Part shown: positions 36,826-46,851 of the stretch, one piece after another
How the letters are laid out: every line of letters begins with the position of its first letter
Position numbering within the stretch: position 1 is the first letter of the stretch
Assembly (NCBI GenBank): GCA_903909435.1
Contig: CAIVVT010000288.1
Span: 1 to 64,000 of the forward strand
Source of the DNA: an uncultured Acidobacteriia bacterium
GTDB lineage: Bacteria > Acidobacteriota > Terriglobia > Bryobacterales > Bryobacteraceae
Reading direction: 5' to 3'
DNA: 64,000 bases
Notes under the pieces: model-generated
Database searches by the model: none
What the model saw: the letters and a program-made list of their open reading frames with translations, nothing else
Told to the model about the DNA's origin: nothing
Program-made: the position numbers and the translations under genes

Positions 36826-39800
36826 CTACTCGGCTCCGCCCTTGCCACCGTGGATGATCGCGATCAACTGCTTCAGGGCCGTCGATGGATCAGCTTGCTG
36901 AAATCCGCCCGCATGCCAGGCGTCCAGTTTGGGACTCAATTGAGCGTAGTTTTGTTGCGAACTGCGGGCGGCATAGGCGTCGATCGCGGCCTTGCGTTCG
37001 GCGGCTTGCTTCGCGTTGGCGGCGCTGCCAGACTTGTCGAAGCACAGCAGCAGCAGGTAGTCCTGCACGCGATAGTCGGGATCGGCGGGCTGGCCCGTGC
37101 CGAGTTGCTCGGGATAGATCTTTGAAGCTTCGAGCAAGGGCACGGCCTGGGCGTAGTTGCCCTGGTGCATAGCCTCCAGCGCCATGGCTATCTGGCAGTC
37201 GGCGAACAGGCTGTAGACGTCACTTTGGCCCTCGGCAGGCAGAATGGCGGCGTGTTCGAGCGTGGCATGGCATTCGCGGTAGCGGCCCGCGTTCATGTAG
37301 GCGCGGGCCAGGTTCACCTTGATGACGTCCTGCTTCGGGAATTCCTTGGCCGCGGTCTCGGCGACGGCGAGGGCCTGATCGTGCATCCCGCGCGAAGCGT
37401 AATAGGCGGTCAAGCGCCGCGAGTTTCTCCAGTCCTTGGGATCAACGGAGCGGGCTTTCTCGTAGTCGGCTTGCGATTGAGAGGGATCTGCGGCCTGCCC
37501 CAGAAACGCGCGGCTGGTGTAGAATGCGGCGTAGTCCGGCTTGTCGCCGGCCGCGTCGAGCAGCCTGCGCGCGTCCTCCTCGCGGCGTAAGCCCCAATCG
37601 ATCAGACCGAGGTAATACTTCGCTTTCCAGGCCCCCGCCGCATCGGCGGGCAGCGTCTGATCGGCCCATTCGAAGACTGGAATGGCCTCCTGGCGGAACG
37701 GGAAGACCAGATAGGGCGAGAGCGCTGCGGCCTTTCGTAGCGCGACCTCACTCTTCTCGGCGGACTTGGTGCGCAGCAGGTAGGCCTGCCAGTAGCGGAT
37801 TTCCGCCTGATCCGGCGCGACTTCGAGCACTCGCAGCGCGTCTTCGTCGAGCCCCAGATTGACGTAGTAGGCGGCGATTTCGAGGTACGACTCGTGCGGC
37901 ATCTCGTTGCGGATCATGGACCGGAACGCCGCCAGTGTCGTCGCATTTGGCGACAACAGATACGTCTCAAACCGGGCGAAGTGGCTCAACGGATCGATGT
38001 CGAGGATCTTGGCCAGGATTTCCCGTGCTTTGGCGGGCTGGCCCGTACGGCGGTATAGCGTGCTGAGGACCTGATGCGTCTTGACGTTGCGGGCGTCGTA
38101 TTCGAGCGAACGCCGCGCGTAGTCTTCGGCACGTTCGAAGTTGCCTTCCATTAGGTAGATTTCGGCGAGCTGGCAGTACGCGGACGAGCGGTACTTCATT
38201 GAGCGAGCGGCCCAGCCGAGCGTTTCCTTCGCGTCCACCAGATCGCCCATGCGGCGCGCGATCAACCCATAAAAGTAGTTGGCGTCTGCATCGTACATCA
38301 CGAAGTCCAGCGCCTTGCGCGCGTATTCCAGCGCCTTGGGATATTCGGCGCGGCGATAGTAGATGGCAGCCGTGCGCGTCAACGCCCGCAGGTTGTCGGG
38401 GTCGCGCTTCAGGCATTCAAGGTATTGCTCGAGCGCGGCGCGGTAGTCGCGCGATTTCTCGGCTCTCTCCGCCGACTGGTAGAGGCCTTCCAGGCTACTC
38501 TTGTCGTAGTTGTGGAAGTTCAACGGGCGCTTCAGCAGCGCGTCCTGCGGATCGTCGGTATAGGTCAGCAGCTTGCCCAGACGGACGCGCAATTGCCCCT
38601 TTTCAACCTCGGCTGGCAGCTTCTTCTCGTAGACGCCCATCGGGTCGAGATGCAGCCGTTCGCGGAAGATCTCCTTATCGCCGTTGAAAACGACGAGATC
38701 CTCGTCGATCTTGCGCAGCGCGCTAAACCCCAGGTCAACCTCCTTGCCGGTCGTCCGGGCATTCAGCACGCCGGCGGGCGTAGCCGTCACCAGCGGGCCG
38801 ATCTGCTTGTACGGAAACCACAACTCGCGCCAGTGGTCCGTGGTGTAGGGCGCAAAGAACTCGTGGTCGTTCTGGTCGAGCAGCCGGCCCGACTGCGGTT
38901 CGAAGTACGGCCCGTCGGTGTCGGTGAGCAGGTTCTCCCAAATCGCGCCGTCGCGCGAGAGTGGCCAGCGGAAGAACTTCTGACCCGGTACTTCCTCGTG
39001 CAGCGCCCAGTGTCCGTAGCCGAACTTTGAGTCGTGCCAATACGCGCCGTTCGATTCCTGGAGTTTGCCGTGGACGAAGTAGCTGCCGCCCTCGTCGATC
39101 TCGCGATGGTCTTTGTACAGCGCGAGGCTGCGGCCGTCCGGGAGCAAGGGCCAGGGCGCCGTGGGTTCCGAGTAGTCGTGTGCGATGTACTTCGTACCGG
39201 GCAGGATGAACTCAAGATCCTGGCCGAGTTTGGCGGCGGCGTTCATCCACACGTAGTAGGACTGCTCGACGGGCTGCGGGTTGTACCAGAGCGCGTCGGT
39301 GACGAAGTAGGCCTTGTCCGGGGGCAGTGTAACCGAGACGCGCCACTCGGTGCGGGAGGGCAGGTCCATCGCCCCGACAATGCAGGTCACGCTGCCGTCG
39401 GCGTTCTTGCGAGTGGTGTAATCGACCGGCGAGGCGGTGGCCGGAGTGTGGCCGACGAGGCCGAAATTCCACTCGATGCCACCGGAGGTCCACGGGCCGC
39501 GATGGGCGATGTGACGGTATTTGCGCACACGGTTGAAGTACAGGAAGTCTTTGCCCGTGCTCTTTTCGATGGCCGCCAGGAGTTTGCCGCCATCGGCAGG
39601 TGAGACGAGCAGCCGCAGGTAGGCGTTCTCCAACCGGATCACCTTGTAGTCCTGCTTCGCGCCGTTGAAGCTTAGTTCGTCGAAGAAGTAATAGGGATAG
39701 AGGCTGGCTCCGCTGCCCCACATACTGGACCGGGTCATGATGGGGGCGGGGTCGGGGCCGGAGTAGGGATAGGTCTTGAAGGACTGCGTTTCTTCCTGGA

Positions 39801-39885
39801 TGCTCGCCTGCTGGCCGGTCAGCGGGAAAATCAGGGCAATCGCGGCGAGGGTCGCCAGTATGACGGTCGGCGAGAGCTTAGACAT
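36826..39885 (-). CDS. Exported DUF5107 protein with TPR array
   Basis: 1019 residues. Signal peptide MSKLSPTVILATLAAIALIFPLTGQQA; then a beta-sandwich DUF5107 domain (about 45-480, with PADGGKLLAAIEKSTGKDFLYFN, HRGPWTSGGIEWNFGLVGHTP and MNAAAKLGQDLEFILPGTKY), which resembles aldose-epimerase/galactose-mutarotase-like domains. From about 480 to the end there are tandem TPR motifs (YRRAEYPKALEYARKALDF). It probably binds sugars or glycoconjugates in the periplasm or outer face. It lies between two other exported carbohydrate-related genes. Confidence 0.85.
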   Translation of the reverse strand: MSKLSPTVILATLAAIALIFPLTGQQASIQEETQSFKTYPYSGPDPAPIMTRSSMWGSGASLYPYYFFDELSFNGAKQDYKVIRLENAYLRLLVSPADGGKLLAAIEKSTGKDFLYFNRVRKYRHIAHRGPWTSGGIEWNFGLVGHTPATASPVDYTTRKNADGSVTCIVGAMDLPSRTEWRVSVTLPPDKAYFVTDALWYNPQPVEQSYYVWMNAAAKLGQDLEFILPGTKYIAHDYSEPTAPWPLLPDGRSLALYKDHREIDEGGSYFVHGKLQESNGAYWHDSKFGYGHWALHEEVPGQKFFRWPLSRDGAIWENLLTDTDGPYFEPQSGRLLDQNDHEFFAPYTTDHWRELWFPYKQIGPLVTATPAGVLNARTTGKEVDLGFSALRKIDEDLVVFNGDKEIFRERLHLDPMGVYEKKLPAEVEKGQLRVRLGKLLTYTDDPQDALLKRPLNFHNYDKSSLEGLYQSAERAEKSRDYRAALEQYLECLKRDPDNLRALTRTAAIYYRRAEYPKALEYARKALDFVMYDADANYFYGLIARRMGDLVDAKETLGWAARSMKYRSSAYCQLAEIYLMEGNFERAEDYARRSLEYDARNVKTHQVLSTLYRRTGQPAKAREILAKILDIDPLSHFARFETYLLSPNATTLAAFRSMIRNEMPHESYLEIAAYYVNLGLDEDALRVLEVAPDQAEIRYWQAYLLRTKSAEKSEVALRKAAALSPYLVFPFRQEAIPVFEWADQTLPADAAGAWKAKYYLGLIDWGLRREEDARRLLDAAGDKPDYAAFYTSRAFLGQAADPSQSQADYEKARSVDPKDWRNSRRLTAYYASRGMHDQALAVAETAAKEFPKQDVIKVNLARAYMNAGRYRECHATLEHAAILPAEGQSDVYSLFADCQIAMALEAMHQGNYAQAVPLLEASKIYPEQLGTGQPADPDYRVQDYLLLLCFDKSGSAANAKQAAERKAAIDAYAARSSQQNYAQLSPKLDAWHAGGFQQADPSTALKQLIAIIHGGKGGAE

Positions 39886-39985
39886 AAGACAAAACCACTC
39901 CTCTCACAATCATGCACAACGGACGCCCGGCCGGGTGGGACATTTCTTCAATGAATGCTGGTAGAAAAGCCGGAACGCATGTTGA

Positions 39986-40016
39986 TACCACCGCTCCCTC
40001 ACGGTCGCGGCTCCGT
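39986..40016 (-). repeat. Copy of dispersed intergenic repeat (copy F)
   Basis: Reads ACCGCTCCCTCACGGTCGCG then GCTCCGT on the plus strand, nearly identical to 36648-36674. It overlaps the last few codons of the following minus-strand gene. Confidence 0.6.
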
Positions 40017-41408
40017 TCCAAAAGACGCCCTCGCGGCCGCAGACGACTGCACGCGGTAGACGGCTTCCTCACCCGGCGCCAGCCAGTGGCGGATGGTCAG
40101 GCCATGCTCGTCGCGAACCGGGTGACCCGTCGCCGAGAACGCGGGGCCCTCCACCTCCTGGCCATGCCAGTTCCACGAGAATACTTTCACGTCGTCACCT
40201 GGGAACGTCAGGCCGACGTTGATGCTCTCCGTGATGCTGTTATTCACCAGCATCACGTATCTGCGGCCTTCGAGATCCGTGAATTCGCCGAGCAGGATCG
40301 GATGGCCGTCGCGATCCGGGAGAACTCGCGAAACCAGCGAATCGGGCGTGAAAACCTCACCTCCTCCGAAAGCCTCCGGGTAGAAGGTGACGCGGGTCGA
40401 GGCCAGACGGGTAAACAAAGCCCCGTAGTGACGGTGGAAACTCCGTTGAACCAACTGCAGATCGTCGTAAGTTTGCGTGCGGTGCCAGAACTCGTCGATC
40501 GGCGCACGGCGGTAGTTCTCGTGCGGTTGACGCATGTAATAGAAGAACCACATGACACCATGGGCGCCGTAAGCGAGCGTCGTGTTGAACTGCCAGCGGA
40601 TGTCATCGAGGCTCGGGACGCGGTAACGGAAATGACCTACCGAGAGGATCGTATTCCAAAAGGGAATCCCATTGCGCAGGGCCGCGTCGCGGTACAGACG
40701 CAGATTCTGGTAGTACCCCTGCTGACCAGCCGTGCCCGGATTCAACTGCATGTAGCAGTCGTAGCTCAGCAGGTCCGCGGTGCTCTTTTTTGAGTATTCG
40801 TCGAGGTAGGCGGGCCAACTGGGCGCGCCTACGTGCGCCTCCGCGCCGGGCCAATAAGGCAGCAGATTAGCGAATGGGTGGAGTTGAGGGGCGATCTCCT
40901 TCTGGATCCGGTAGCTCTCGGCGAAGGCGTCCTTGGCGCTCTTATCCGGCTCGTCGCCCACATGAAAACCAAACAGCGCAGGATGCGATCCGAAGTCGCG
41001 GACGGCCGCGCGAATGCCGTCGGCGTAGGTCGCACTGACTTTGCCCCCCTCGCTCTTCGAGTAACCGCGAGGATCGCAGAGGATCAGTTTCATGCCCCGC
41101 TTCTGGGACCAGTCGAGCAGGCGCATAATGTGCGCCTTCTGGGCGGGATCGGCAGGGTCGAACTCGGGGCTTTGGGGCACCGTGAAACCCACGTCGGCCC
41201 ATTCCTCGACGGCGGCTTCGTCCATGTGCTCGCCGTGCTCGGCGAGGCTGGTATAGCTCCAGAATCCGATCGGGTAGGCCGACAGACCGAAGGACCGGGT
41301 CTTCTCGATCATGTGTCTCAGGTTGGCGGGGACTCGGGCCGGAACCTGACTGAACGAGGAACAGCCGAGCGCGGCAACGGCCAGCAGCGGCAGACTGCGG
41401 ATTGTCAT
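39999..41408 (-). CDS. Exported glycoside hydrolase-like (TIM barrel) protein
   Basis: 469 residues from ATG 41408, where AGGAGG lies nine bases upstream; an upstream start at 41447 lacks this. The N-terminus is a signal peptide (LPLLAVAALGCSSFSQ) that may be lipidated. The mature domain looks like a clan-A glycosidase barrel: WADVGFTVPQSPEFDPAD, FGFHVGDEPDKSAKDAFAESYR (possible acid-base Glu in GDEPD), LLSYDCYMQLNPG, FWNTILSVGHFRYRVPS and AYGAHGVMWFFYYMRQP, then a beta-sandwich tail. The family cannot be fixed. Its last residues overlap repeat copy F. Confidence 0.72.
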   Translation of the reverse strand: MTIRSLPLLAVAALGCSSFSQVPARVPANLRHMIEKTRSFGLSAYPIGFWSYTSLAEHGEHMDEAAVEEWADVGFTVPQSPEFDPADPAQKAHIMRLLDWSQKRGMKLILCDPRGYSKSEGGKVSATYADGIRAAVRDFGSHPALFGFHVGDEPDKSAKDAFAESYRIQKEIAPQLHPFANLLPYWPGAEAHVGAPSWPAYLDEYSKKSTADLLSYDCYMQLNPGTAGQQGYYQNLRLYRDAALRNGIPFWNTILSVGHFRYRVPSLDDIRWQFNTTLAYGAHGVMWFFYYMRQPHENYRRAPIDEFWHRTQTYDDLQLVQRSFHRHYGALFTRLASTRVTFYPEAFGGGEVFTPDSLVSRVLPDRDGHPILLGEFTDLEGRRYVMLVNNSITESINVGLTFPGDDVKVFSWNWHGQEVEGPAFSATGHPVRDEHGLTIRHWLAPGEEAVYRVQSSAAARASFGTEPRP

Positions 41409-41652
41409 GCGAATTCGCCTCCTGGCCGATGCGGCATGCGGGCGCAACGGTAAAGTTGAGGATCAGCATACCACCATCAATCGTCGACCGGTTGACTTCG
41501 AATGCTTTCATTTGGATTTGAATGATTTCGAATTTGCCGAGATTGAGCTTTGATTCATTGCCAAATTGGCACGAACATGCGGACCGGCGGTTCGCGACGG
41601 GAACCAGGTGTCCGCGCTACTAAGATAGGAATAGCCGCTCTGGGAGGTCCGC
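41409..41652. other. Intergenic, nothing recognised
   Basis: 244 bases between the divergent glycosidase-like and P1B-ATPase genes. It is AT-richer in the middle (41500-41560), as expected of a promoter region, but I could not pick a convincing -35/-10 pair. Confidence 0.4.
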
Positions 41653-43842
41653 ATTCGCAAAACGATTGAATACCGCGTGAAAGGCATGGATTGCGCGGAC
41701 GAGGTCGCACTCCTGCGTGGTGCGCTGTCGAAGCTCGACGGACTGGGCAGCCTATCGTTCAACGTCGTCCAAGCCCGGATGACGGTGGAATACGACGCGT
41801 CGCGACTCGACGCCGCGAAGATCGCTCACGCAGTCCACTCGACGGGTATGCGCTGCGAGGCTTGGACCGCGGAGTCGGGTGAGGATAGTGCACCGGAGCG
41901 GCTGGGTTGGTCGCGCGAGTCCTTGCTCACCCTGGCCAGCGGGCTGAGCCTGGGCCTCGGCATGGCCTGGGAAGCGGTCCACACAGGCGACATCCTCACC
42001 AGTCTGCTGGTCCACGACCACAGCCACCACCACGCTCCCGGGGGAGCGCTGCTGTTCTTCCTGATCGCGATTGTGGCTGGAGCGACCCCGGCTCTGCCCA
42101 AAGCCATGGGGGCGTTGCGGCAACTGAGGCCGGACATGAACCTGCTGATGGTGCTGTCCCTGACGGGCGCCTGCGTGCTGGGGGAGTGGACCGAGGCGGG
42201 CACACTGAGTTTCCTCTTCGCCCTGGCTGGCAGACTGGAGCACTGGAGCATCGGACGCGCGCGCGATGCAATCAGGCAATTGATGAACATGGCTCCGCAC
42301 GAGGCCACGGTGCTGCACGGGGGGACAGAGCATGGCAAGCAAGACCACGGCGAGCACGAGCATCGCGTGCTGGCATCAGACGTTAAGATCGGCGCACGGG
42401 TCAGGGTCCGCCCCGGCGAGCGCGTGCCATGCGACGGCGAGGTAGTGCGGGGTTCTTCGCTGGTCAACCAGGCGCTGATCACCGGGGAATCGACTCCCGC
42501 CCCCAAGCTGTCCGGCGACGCCGTGTATGCGGGCACGATCAACGAATCTGGCGTATTGGATATTCAGACCACGCGCCAACATTCCGACACGACGCTGGCG
42601 CGCATGGTGCGGATGGTGGAACAGTCGCAGGCGCGGCGCGCTCCGGCGGAGCAATTCGTGGAGCGCTTCACCCGCTTCTACACGCCGCTGGTGTTCCTGC
42701 TGGCGTTCAGCGTGATGGCGCTGCCGCCGCTGTTCGGCTACGGAGCCTGGTCGAAATGGTTCTACGAAGGGATGGTGATTCTGCTGATTGCCTGCCCGTG
42801 CGCACTGGTGATCTCGACACCAGTGAGCATCGTAGCGGCGTTGACCGCCCTGGCCCGCCGGGGAGTGCTGGTGAAAGGCGGCGCGTTCCTGGAAGAAGCG
42901 GCGCGGGTGCGGGCGTTCGTCTTCGACAAGACCGGTGTCCTGACGCGGGGCACACCTGAGGTACGGCGTGTGGTGCCGTTGGGCGGTAGAACGATGGAAG
43001 AGGTGCTGACGAGGCTGGTCAGCCTGGAGCTTTCGAGCGAACATCCGATTGCCCGGGCGGTGATCGACTTTGCGCGACAGCAGGGCGTACACGCGCTGCC
43101 CTCGGTGGGCTTCAGCGTCATCGAGGGCCGGGGCATCCAGAGTGCGGAAAGCTTCTGGGCGGGCAGCGCGAGGCTGCTGGACGAGCGGGGGTTACGGGAG
43201 TCGCTGGGACCGGAGATCGCCCGGCTCAGCACCGCTGGCGAGGCGGTATTCGCCTGTGGACAGAACACAGAAGTGTGGGCGCTGGTGACCGTAACCGACC
43301 CCATCCGGGCCGAATCGCATAACGTCGTGGAGTCTCTTCGGTCAATGGGCGTCGAGCGAATTCTGATCCTGACCGGCGACACGCGCGAGAACAGCCTGGC
43401 GGTCGCGGAAGCGGTCGGCGCCGATGAACTGCGCACGGATCAACTGCCCGGGGACAAAGCCGGGCGGATTCGCGAATTGCGGGCCGAGTTCACGCATGTG
43501 GCCATGGCGGGAGATGGCGTGAACGATGCCGAAGCGCTCAGCAGTGCGTCGCTGGGCATCAGCCTCGGGCTATCAGGGGCGGATGTGGCCCGCGAGATCT
43601 CGGACGTTGTGCTGATGTCGGGCGACTTGCGCTGTCTGCCGTTCCTGCTGCGGCATGCGCGCAAGACGATGGCGGTCGTCAAGCAGAACATCTGCTTCGC
43701 GCTGGGCATGAAAGCTCTGTTCCTGATCGCCGCGATGGCAGGCGTGGCAACGCTGTGGATGGCGGTGGCCGCGGATATGGGCGCTACATTCCTGGTAACC
43801 CTGAACGGGCTGCGACTGCTGCGCGCAAAGCGGCTGACTTAG
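41653..43842 (+). CDS. Heavy-metal-translocating P1B-type ATPase (probably Zn/Cd/Pb-type)
   Basis: About 729 residues if translation begins at ATT 41653; an internal GTG at 41677 is the alternative. The ATT gives IRKTIEYRVKGMDCADEV, completing the HMA ferredoxin-like domain, and GGGAGG lies six bases upstream. HMA GMDC lacks the second Cys of CxxC (CADE). Loops rich in His (HDHSHHH; HGGTEHGKQDHGEHEH) follow. The membrane CPC motif is at about residues 381-383, the phosphorylation motif DKTGVLT at about 425, and GDGVNDAEAL near the end. It exports Zn, Cd or Pb. It is divergent from the glycosidase gene. Confidence 0.9.
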   Translation: MRKTIEYRVKGMDCADEVALLRGALSKLDGLGSLSFNVVQARMTVEYDASRLDAAKIAHAVHSTGMRCEAWTAESGEDSAPERLGWSRESLLTLASGLSLGLGMAWEAVHTGDILTSLLVHDHSHHHAPGGALLFFLIAIVAGATPALPKAMGALRQLRPDMNLLMVLSLTGACVLGEWTEAGTLSFLFALAGRLEHWSIGRARDAIRQLMNMAPHEATVLHGGTEHGKQDHGEHEHRVLASDVKIGARVRVRPGERVPCDGEVVRGSSLVNQALITGESTPAPKLSGDAVYAGTINESGVLDIQTTRQHSDTTLARMVRMVEQSQARRAPAEQFVERFTRFYTPLVFLLAFSVMALPPLFGYGAWSKWFYEGMVILLIACPCALVISTPVSIVAALTALARRGVLVKGGAFLEEAARVRAFVFDKTGVLTRGTPEVRRVVPLGGRTMEEVLTRLVSLELSSEHPIARAVIDFARQQGVHALPSVGFSVIEGRGIQSAESFWAGSARLLDERGLRESLGPEIARLSTAGEAVFACGQNTEVWALVTVTDPIRAESHNVVESLRSMGVERILILTGDTRENSLAVAEAVGADELRTDQLPGDKAGRIRELRAEFTHVAMAGDGVNDAEALSSASLGISLGLSGADVAREISDVVLMSGDLRCLPFLLRHARKTMAVVKQNICFALGMKALFLIAAMAGVATLWMAVAADMGATFLVTLNGLRLLRAKRLT

Positions 43843-43958
43843 TACTTTGAAGGGACGGGTGAGCATTGAAAAGCCGGGCTAACCCGCAAGGGCCAGCCCA
43901 GCTTCTCTATACAAACGTCGTTTTGCGGGAGTTTCGCTTTGCCTGGGACGAGGAGGTC

Positions 43959-44369
43959 TCAGGCCGAAGCGGGCATTGCATAGGCCGGCACGTGGGCCGG
44001 TTGGGCGAATAGATAAACGTCAAACAGCGGCTTTTGTTCGCCGCGGCCCCAACGTTGGACCTTCCACTGAGCACGCAAGAACTGTGCAGTGGGGTGGCTG
44101 GTCAAATCGACCAGAATTGAATACACACCGCAGTAGAACTTCTGCGGGAACGCGGCGACTGGCTTTTCTCCCCAGTTCTCGCCGTCCGGCGATGCCCAAA
44201 TCGATACGTCCAGACTCTCCTGCTCGATGATGCGCGTGATACCGAGCGTCAGGTTCAAGATTTCTGGGCGTGATTCTCCGAGATCAATTGGCAGTCCGGC
44301 GCCATCTTGCCGGACTACTTGCTCTTCCAGCAGAAAATTCGGCACCATCTTCACATCTACCTCCGGCAT
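43959..44369 (-). CDS. Small beta-rich protein of unknown function
   Basis: 136 residues; the start is uncertain among ATG 44390, 44369 and 44348, the last preceded by GGAGG at 11 bases. The sequence (LNLTLGITRIIEQESLDVSIWASPDGENW then KFYCGVYSILVDLTSHPTAQFLRAQWKVQRW) is predicted all-beta and recalls F5/8-type or phage-tail-like modules, but I cannot name a family. No signal peptide is seen. It stands alone, 117 bases from the end of the ATPase gene on the other strand. Confidence 0.6.
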   Translation of the reverse strand: MPEVDVKMVPNFLLEEQVVRQDGAGLPIDLGESRPEILNLTLGITRIIEQESLDVSIWASPDGENWGEKPVAAFPQKFYCGVYSILVDLTSHPTAQFLRAQWKVQRWGRGEQKPLFDVYLFAQPAHVPAYAMPASA

Positions 44370-44592
44370 CCGGCCCCTAGCGCTGAGCAACTTGGATCAG
44401 GCCGAAATACGATTTCCAACACCGTAAGACCAGTGCGGTTCTTATTCAAGGTTCTCACATCAAAACCCCAAAAAAAAGCAAATTATCCGTTGCAATTCCA
44501 ATGATTAACGGTGAACCGGTACACGCAGTGCAGGTAAACCTTTACTATGAGTGAAGTTTTGATAATGCGGCTTGATTGACACACTGAACAAG

Positions 44593-46851
44593 TTACGTAG
44601 ATTGAGCCCGCCGACGTTTTGGGCGCCGTTTCTTCGTTGCGGGAGCCTTCGCCGCAGACGGCTTTGGGGGTCTCTGGGAGTCTGCTGAAGCGCCCTTCGA
44701 GGGTGGTTTGGGGTCGGGCGCGGCGGCCTTGGCCGGCGGCTTGACCGCATTCGCGGCATCCTCCCCGGGAACAGGATCCGCAGCGTACAGCCAGCGGTAC
44801 AACTCGGCGTTTCTGAGAATGATCTGAACGTAGTCGCGGGTTTGAGCGAAAGGAATGGTCTCGGCGAACTCGCTGGTGTCTTCATACGGTCCCCATCCGC
44901 GCCACAGGCTCACCCGACTGCGTCCCGCGTTGTAGGCCGCCAGTGCATCCTCGACCTTGCCATCACAGGAGTCCAGAAGGCGGCGGAAGTAGTAGGTTCC
45001 GAGCCGGATATTGGTCTCGGCGGACTGGAGTTGCGAGGTCCGGTACCCCCGCACGGGTACCTTGCGGGACAGTTCACGGCCGACGGAGGGCATGATCTGC
45101 ATCAGTCCGACCGCTTTGGCGGAGGAAAGGGCCTTCGGATTAAACTCCGATTCCTGACGAATCAGTGCAGCTATCAGGAAAGGATCCAACCCCGCTTGCT
45201 TGGAGTATTTGACAACCAGAGTGCGGTACGGCAACGGGAAAGCGAGTTGCCAGAAGCGCTGCGGGGCCCCTTCCCTGGGCATGAACAGGTAAGAAGGCAG
45301 AGCGGTTTTGATCAGACGGAGAGCCCTGTCCGGAGCCCCGTCGCGAGTTGCCAACTCGGCCAGTTCTATGACCACGGGCCAGGGCTGCGCGCCGTTCTGG
45401 GCGGCGAAACGCAGTTCGTTCTCCGCCCACGTGTCCAGTTCGGCACGCTTGAGCAGACGCCCTCGCTCGATCCGTTTGGCCGTCTCCGCATCGGGGATGA
45501 GATCGGCTTGCAGCGGGCGCGCGGGGAAGCGGACAGCGGCGAGGAAGTCCTCCACTAGCTGTGAGGGCTGAACCCGCCGCGCTTCCAGCGCCCGCAAGTC
45601 GGCCCGCGCGGCGAAGGTGTAGTAGTAATTCGGAAAGCGTCGGGAGAGAAATCGGAACCATGCAAGGGACGCCGGTCCATCGCCGGACTTCAACGCAATC
45701 CGCCCCAGGTAGAACAGCGCGGCTCCAGCCTTTTCGGAACTCGGGTAAAGCTGGAGATGGCGGCGTAACATCTGGTCCGCACCGGCCTGCCTGTGGCGGT
45801 AAGCCCACCAGGACGCATGCCAGTGGCACATGACCGCTTCGGAAGAGTCGGGAAACGAATAGGCGCAAGCCTCGAAGACCTGCTGCTGACGTGGGTCGTC
45901 CTTCACCAGGAACCGGCTGGAACCGGCGCCGAGCGCCTTCAGCCGCCACGGAGACGATGGTGCGATCGCAACCAGCGCGTCCAGCGCGGCGGCCATCGCG
46001 TCATCCCGCTCCAGGTGCCGGTAGCATTGAACCAGATAGTAGAGCCGTTCGGCCTCGACCTCGCCAGTCTGCCGCCCGAGTGCCTCCAAACGCGAGAGCG
46101 CCGTTGTGGCTTCTCCGTCGTAGTAGGGCAGAGCCGCGATGCGCAGGCGCGCCAGGTCGCTCGCCGGCCGACCGGAGTCTGCCGCAATCGCTTCGAATTC
46201 CCGGCGCGCCCGGCCCAGCTCTCCGGCTTCGCGCAGCTTGATAGCCCGGTCGAGACGCAATTCCGGCGTCGCTTCCGGGAACTTGGAGCCGAGTTCCGTA
46301 CGCAGCCGGCTCAGCCCATCCCCGGCGTCTTTCGAGTCGGGCGATTGCGGGTAGAGGTAGTAGACCTTCTGGAAGCCGGACACCGCGTCGAGCGCTGCAC
46401 CGGAGTCCTCCAAGGCAAGCGCGCGCACGACTTCAGCCTCGGGATTCGGTAGCGAGTCCTCGGTTACCCGGGCCAGCAGTGCGAGCGCCTTACGCGGTTG
46501 CTTTAGTTCGAGCCAGGCTCGCGCGCCCAGCACTGCCGCCCGGCCCGCAAGCGGGGAGACGGGTTGGAATCCGGCTACGTCTTCGGCTGCCGCCGCGGCC
46601 TCACCGAAGCGCCGGGACCGGTACTGAGCCTGCGCCAGGAAGTAGGACGCGTAATCGCGCAAGACCGGCACGGCTGCGCGCGCCGAAGTAAGCGCATAGA
46701 CGGCTTGGGGCAGCCGTTGCGCCTCCAGGCTCTTCACGCCCTCGGCCAGTTGTCGCAACCCCGCCGCGGAAGGTGGCGGGAGTTGCGCGGCGATTGCGGC
46801 GTTAAGCCAAAGGGCCGGGATAATCCGGACCCAGCATCGACGCATCATCAT
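44593..46851 (-). CDS. slt: Soluble lytic murein transglycosylase (Slt70-like)
   Basis: 752 residues; any of three adjacent ATGs from 46851 could start it. A signal peptide (VRIIPALWLNAAIAA) is followed by a long superhelical helical domain (about 30-520) and a C-terminal lysozyme-like catalytic domain: LIRQESEFNPKALSSAKAVGLMQIMPS holds the catalytic Glu, and ALAAYNAGRSRVSLW follows. The extreme C-terminus is a Pro/Lys/Arg-rich tail that may bind peptidoglycan or DNA. It cleaves murein with 1,6-anhydro end formation. It overlaps the preceding gene by 50 bases. Confidence 0.93.
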   Translation of the reverse strand: MMMRRCWVRIIPALWLNAAIAAQLPPPSAAGLRQLAEGVKSLEAQRLPQAVYALTSARAAVPVLRDYASYFLAQAQYRSRRFGEAAAAAEDVAGFQPVSPLAGRAAVLGARAWLELKQPRKALALLARVTEDSLPNPEAEVVRALALEDSGAALDAVSGFQKVYYLYPQSPDSKDAGDGLSRLRTELGSKFPEATPELRLDRAIKLREAGELGRARREFEAIAADSGRPASDLARLRIAALPYYDGEATTALSRLEALGRQTGEVEAERLYYLVQCYRHLERDDAMAAALDALVAIAPSSPWRLKALGAGSSRFLVKDDPRQQQVFEACAYSFPDSSEAVMCHWHASWWAYRHRQAGADQMLRRHLQLYPSSEKAGAALFYLGRIALKSGDGPASLAWFRFLSRRFPNYYYTFAARADLRALEARRVQPSQLVEDFLAAVRFPARPLQADLIPDAETAKRIERGRLLKRAELDTWAENELRFAAQNGAQPWPVVIELAELATRDGAPDRALRLIKTALPSYLFMPREGAPQRFWQLAFPLPYRTLVVKYSKQAGLDPFLIAALIRQESEFNPKALSSAKAVGLMQIMPSVGRELSRKVPVRGYRTSQLQSAETNIRLGTYYFRRLLDSCDGKVEDALAAYNAGRSRVSLWRGWGPYEDTSEFAETIPFAQTRDYVQIILRNAELYRWLYAADPVPGEDAANAVKPPAKAAAPDPKPPSKGASADSQRPPKPSAAKAPATKKRRPKRRRAQST

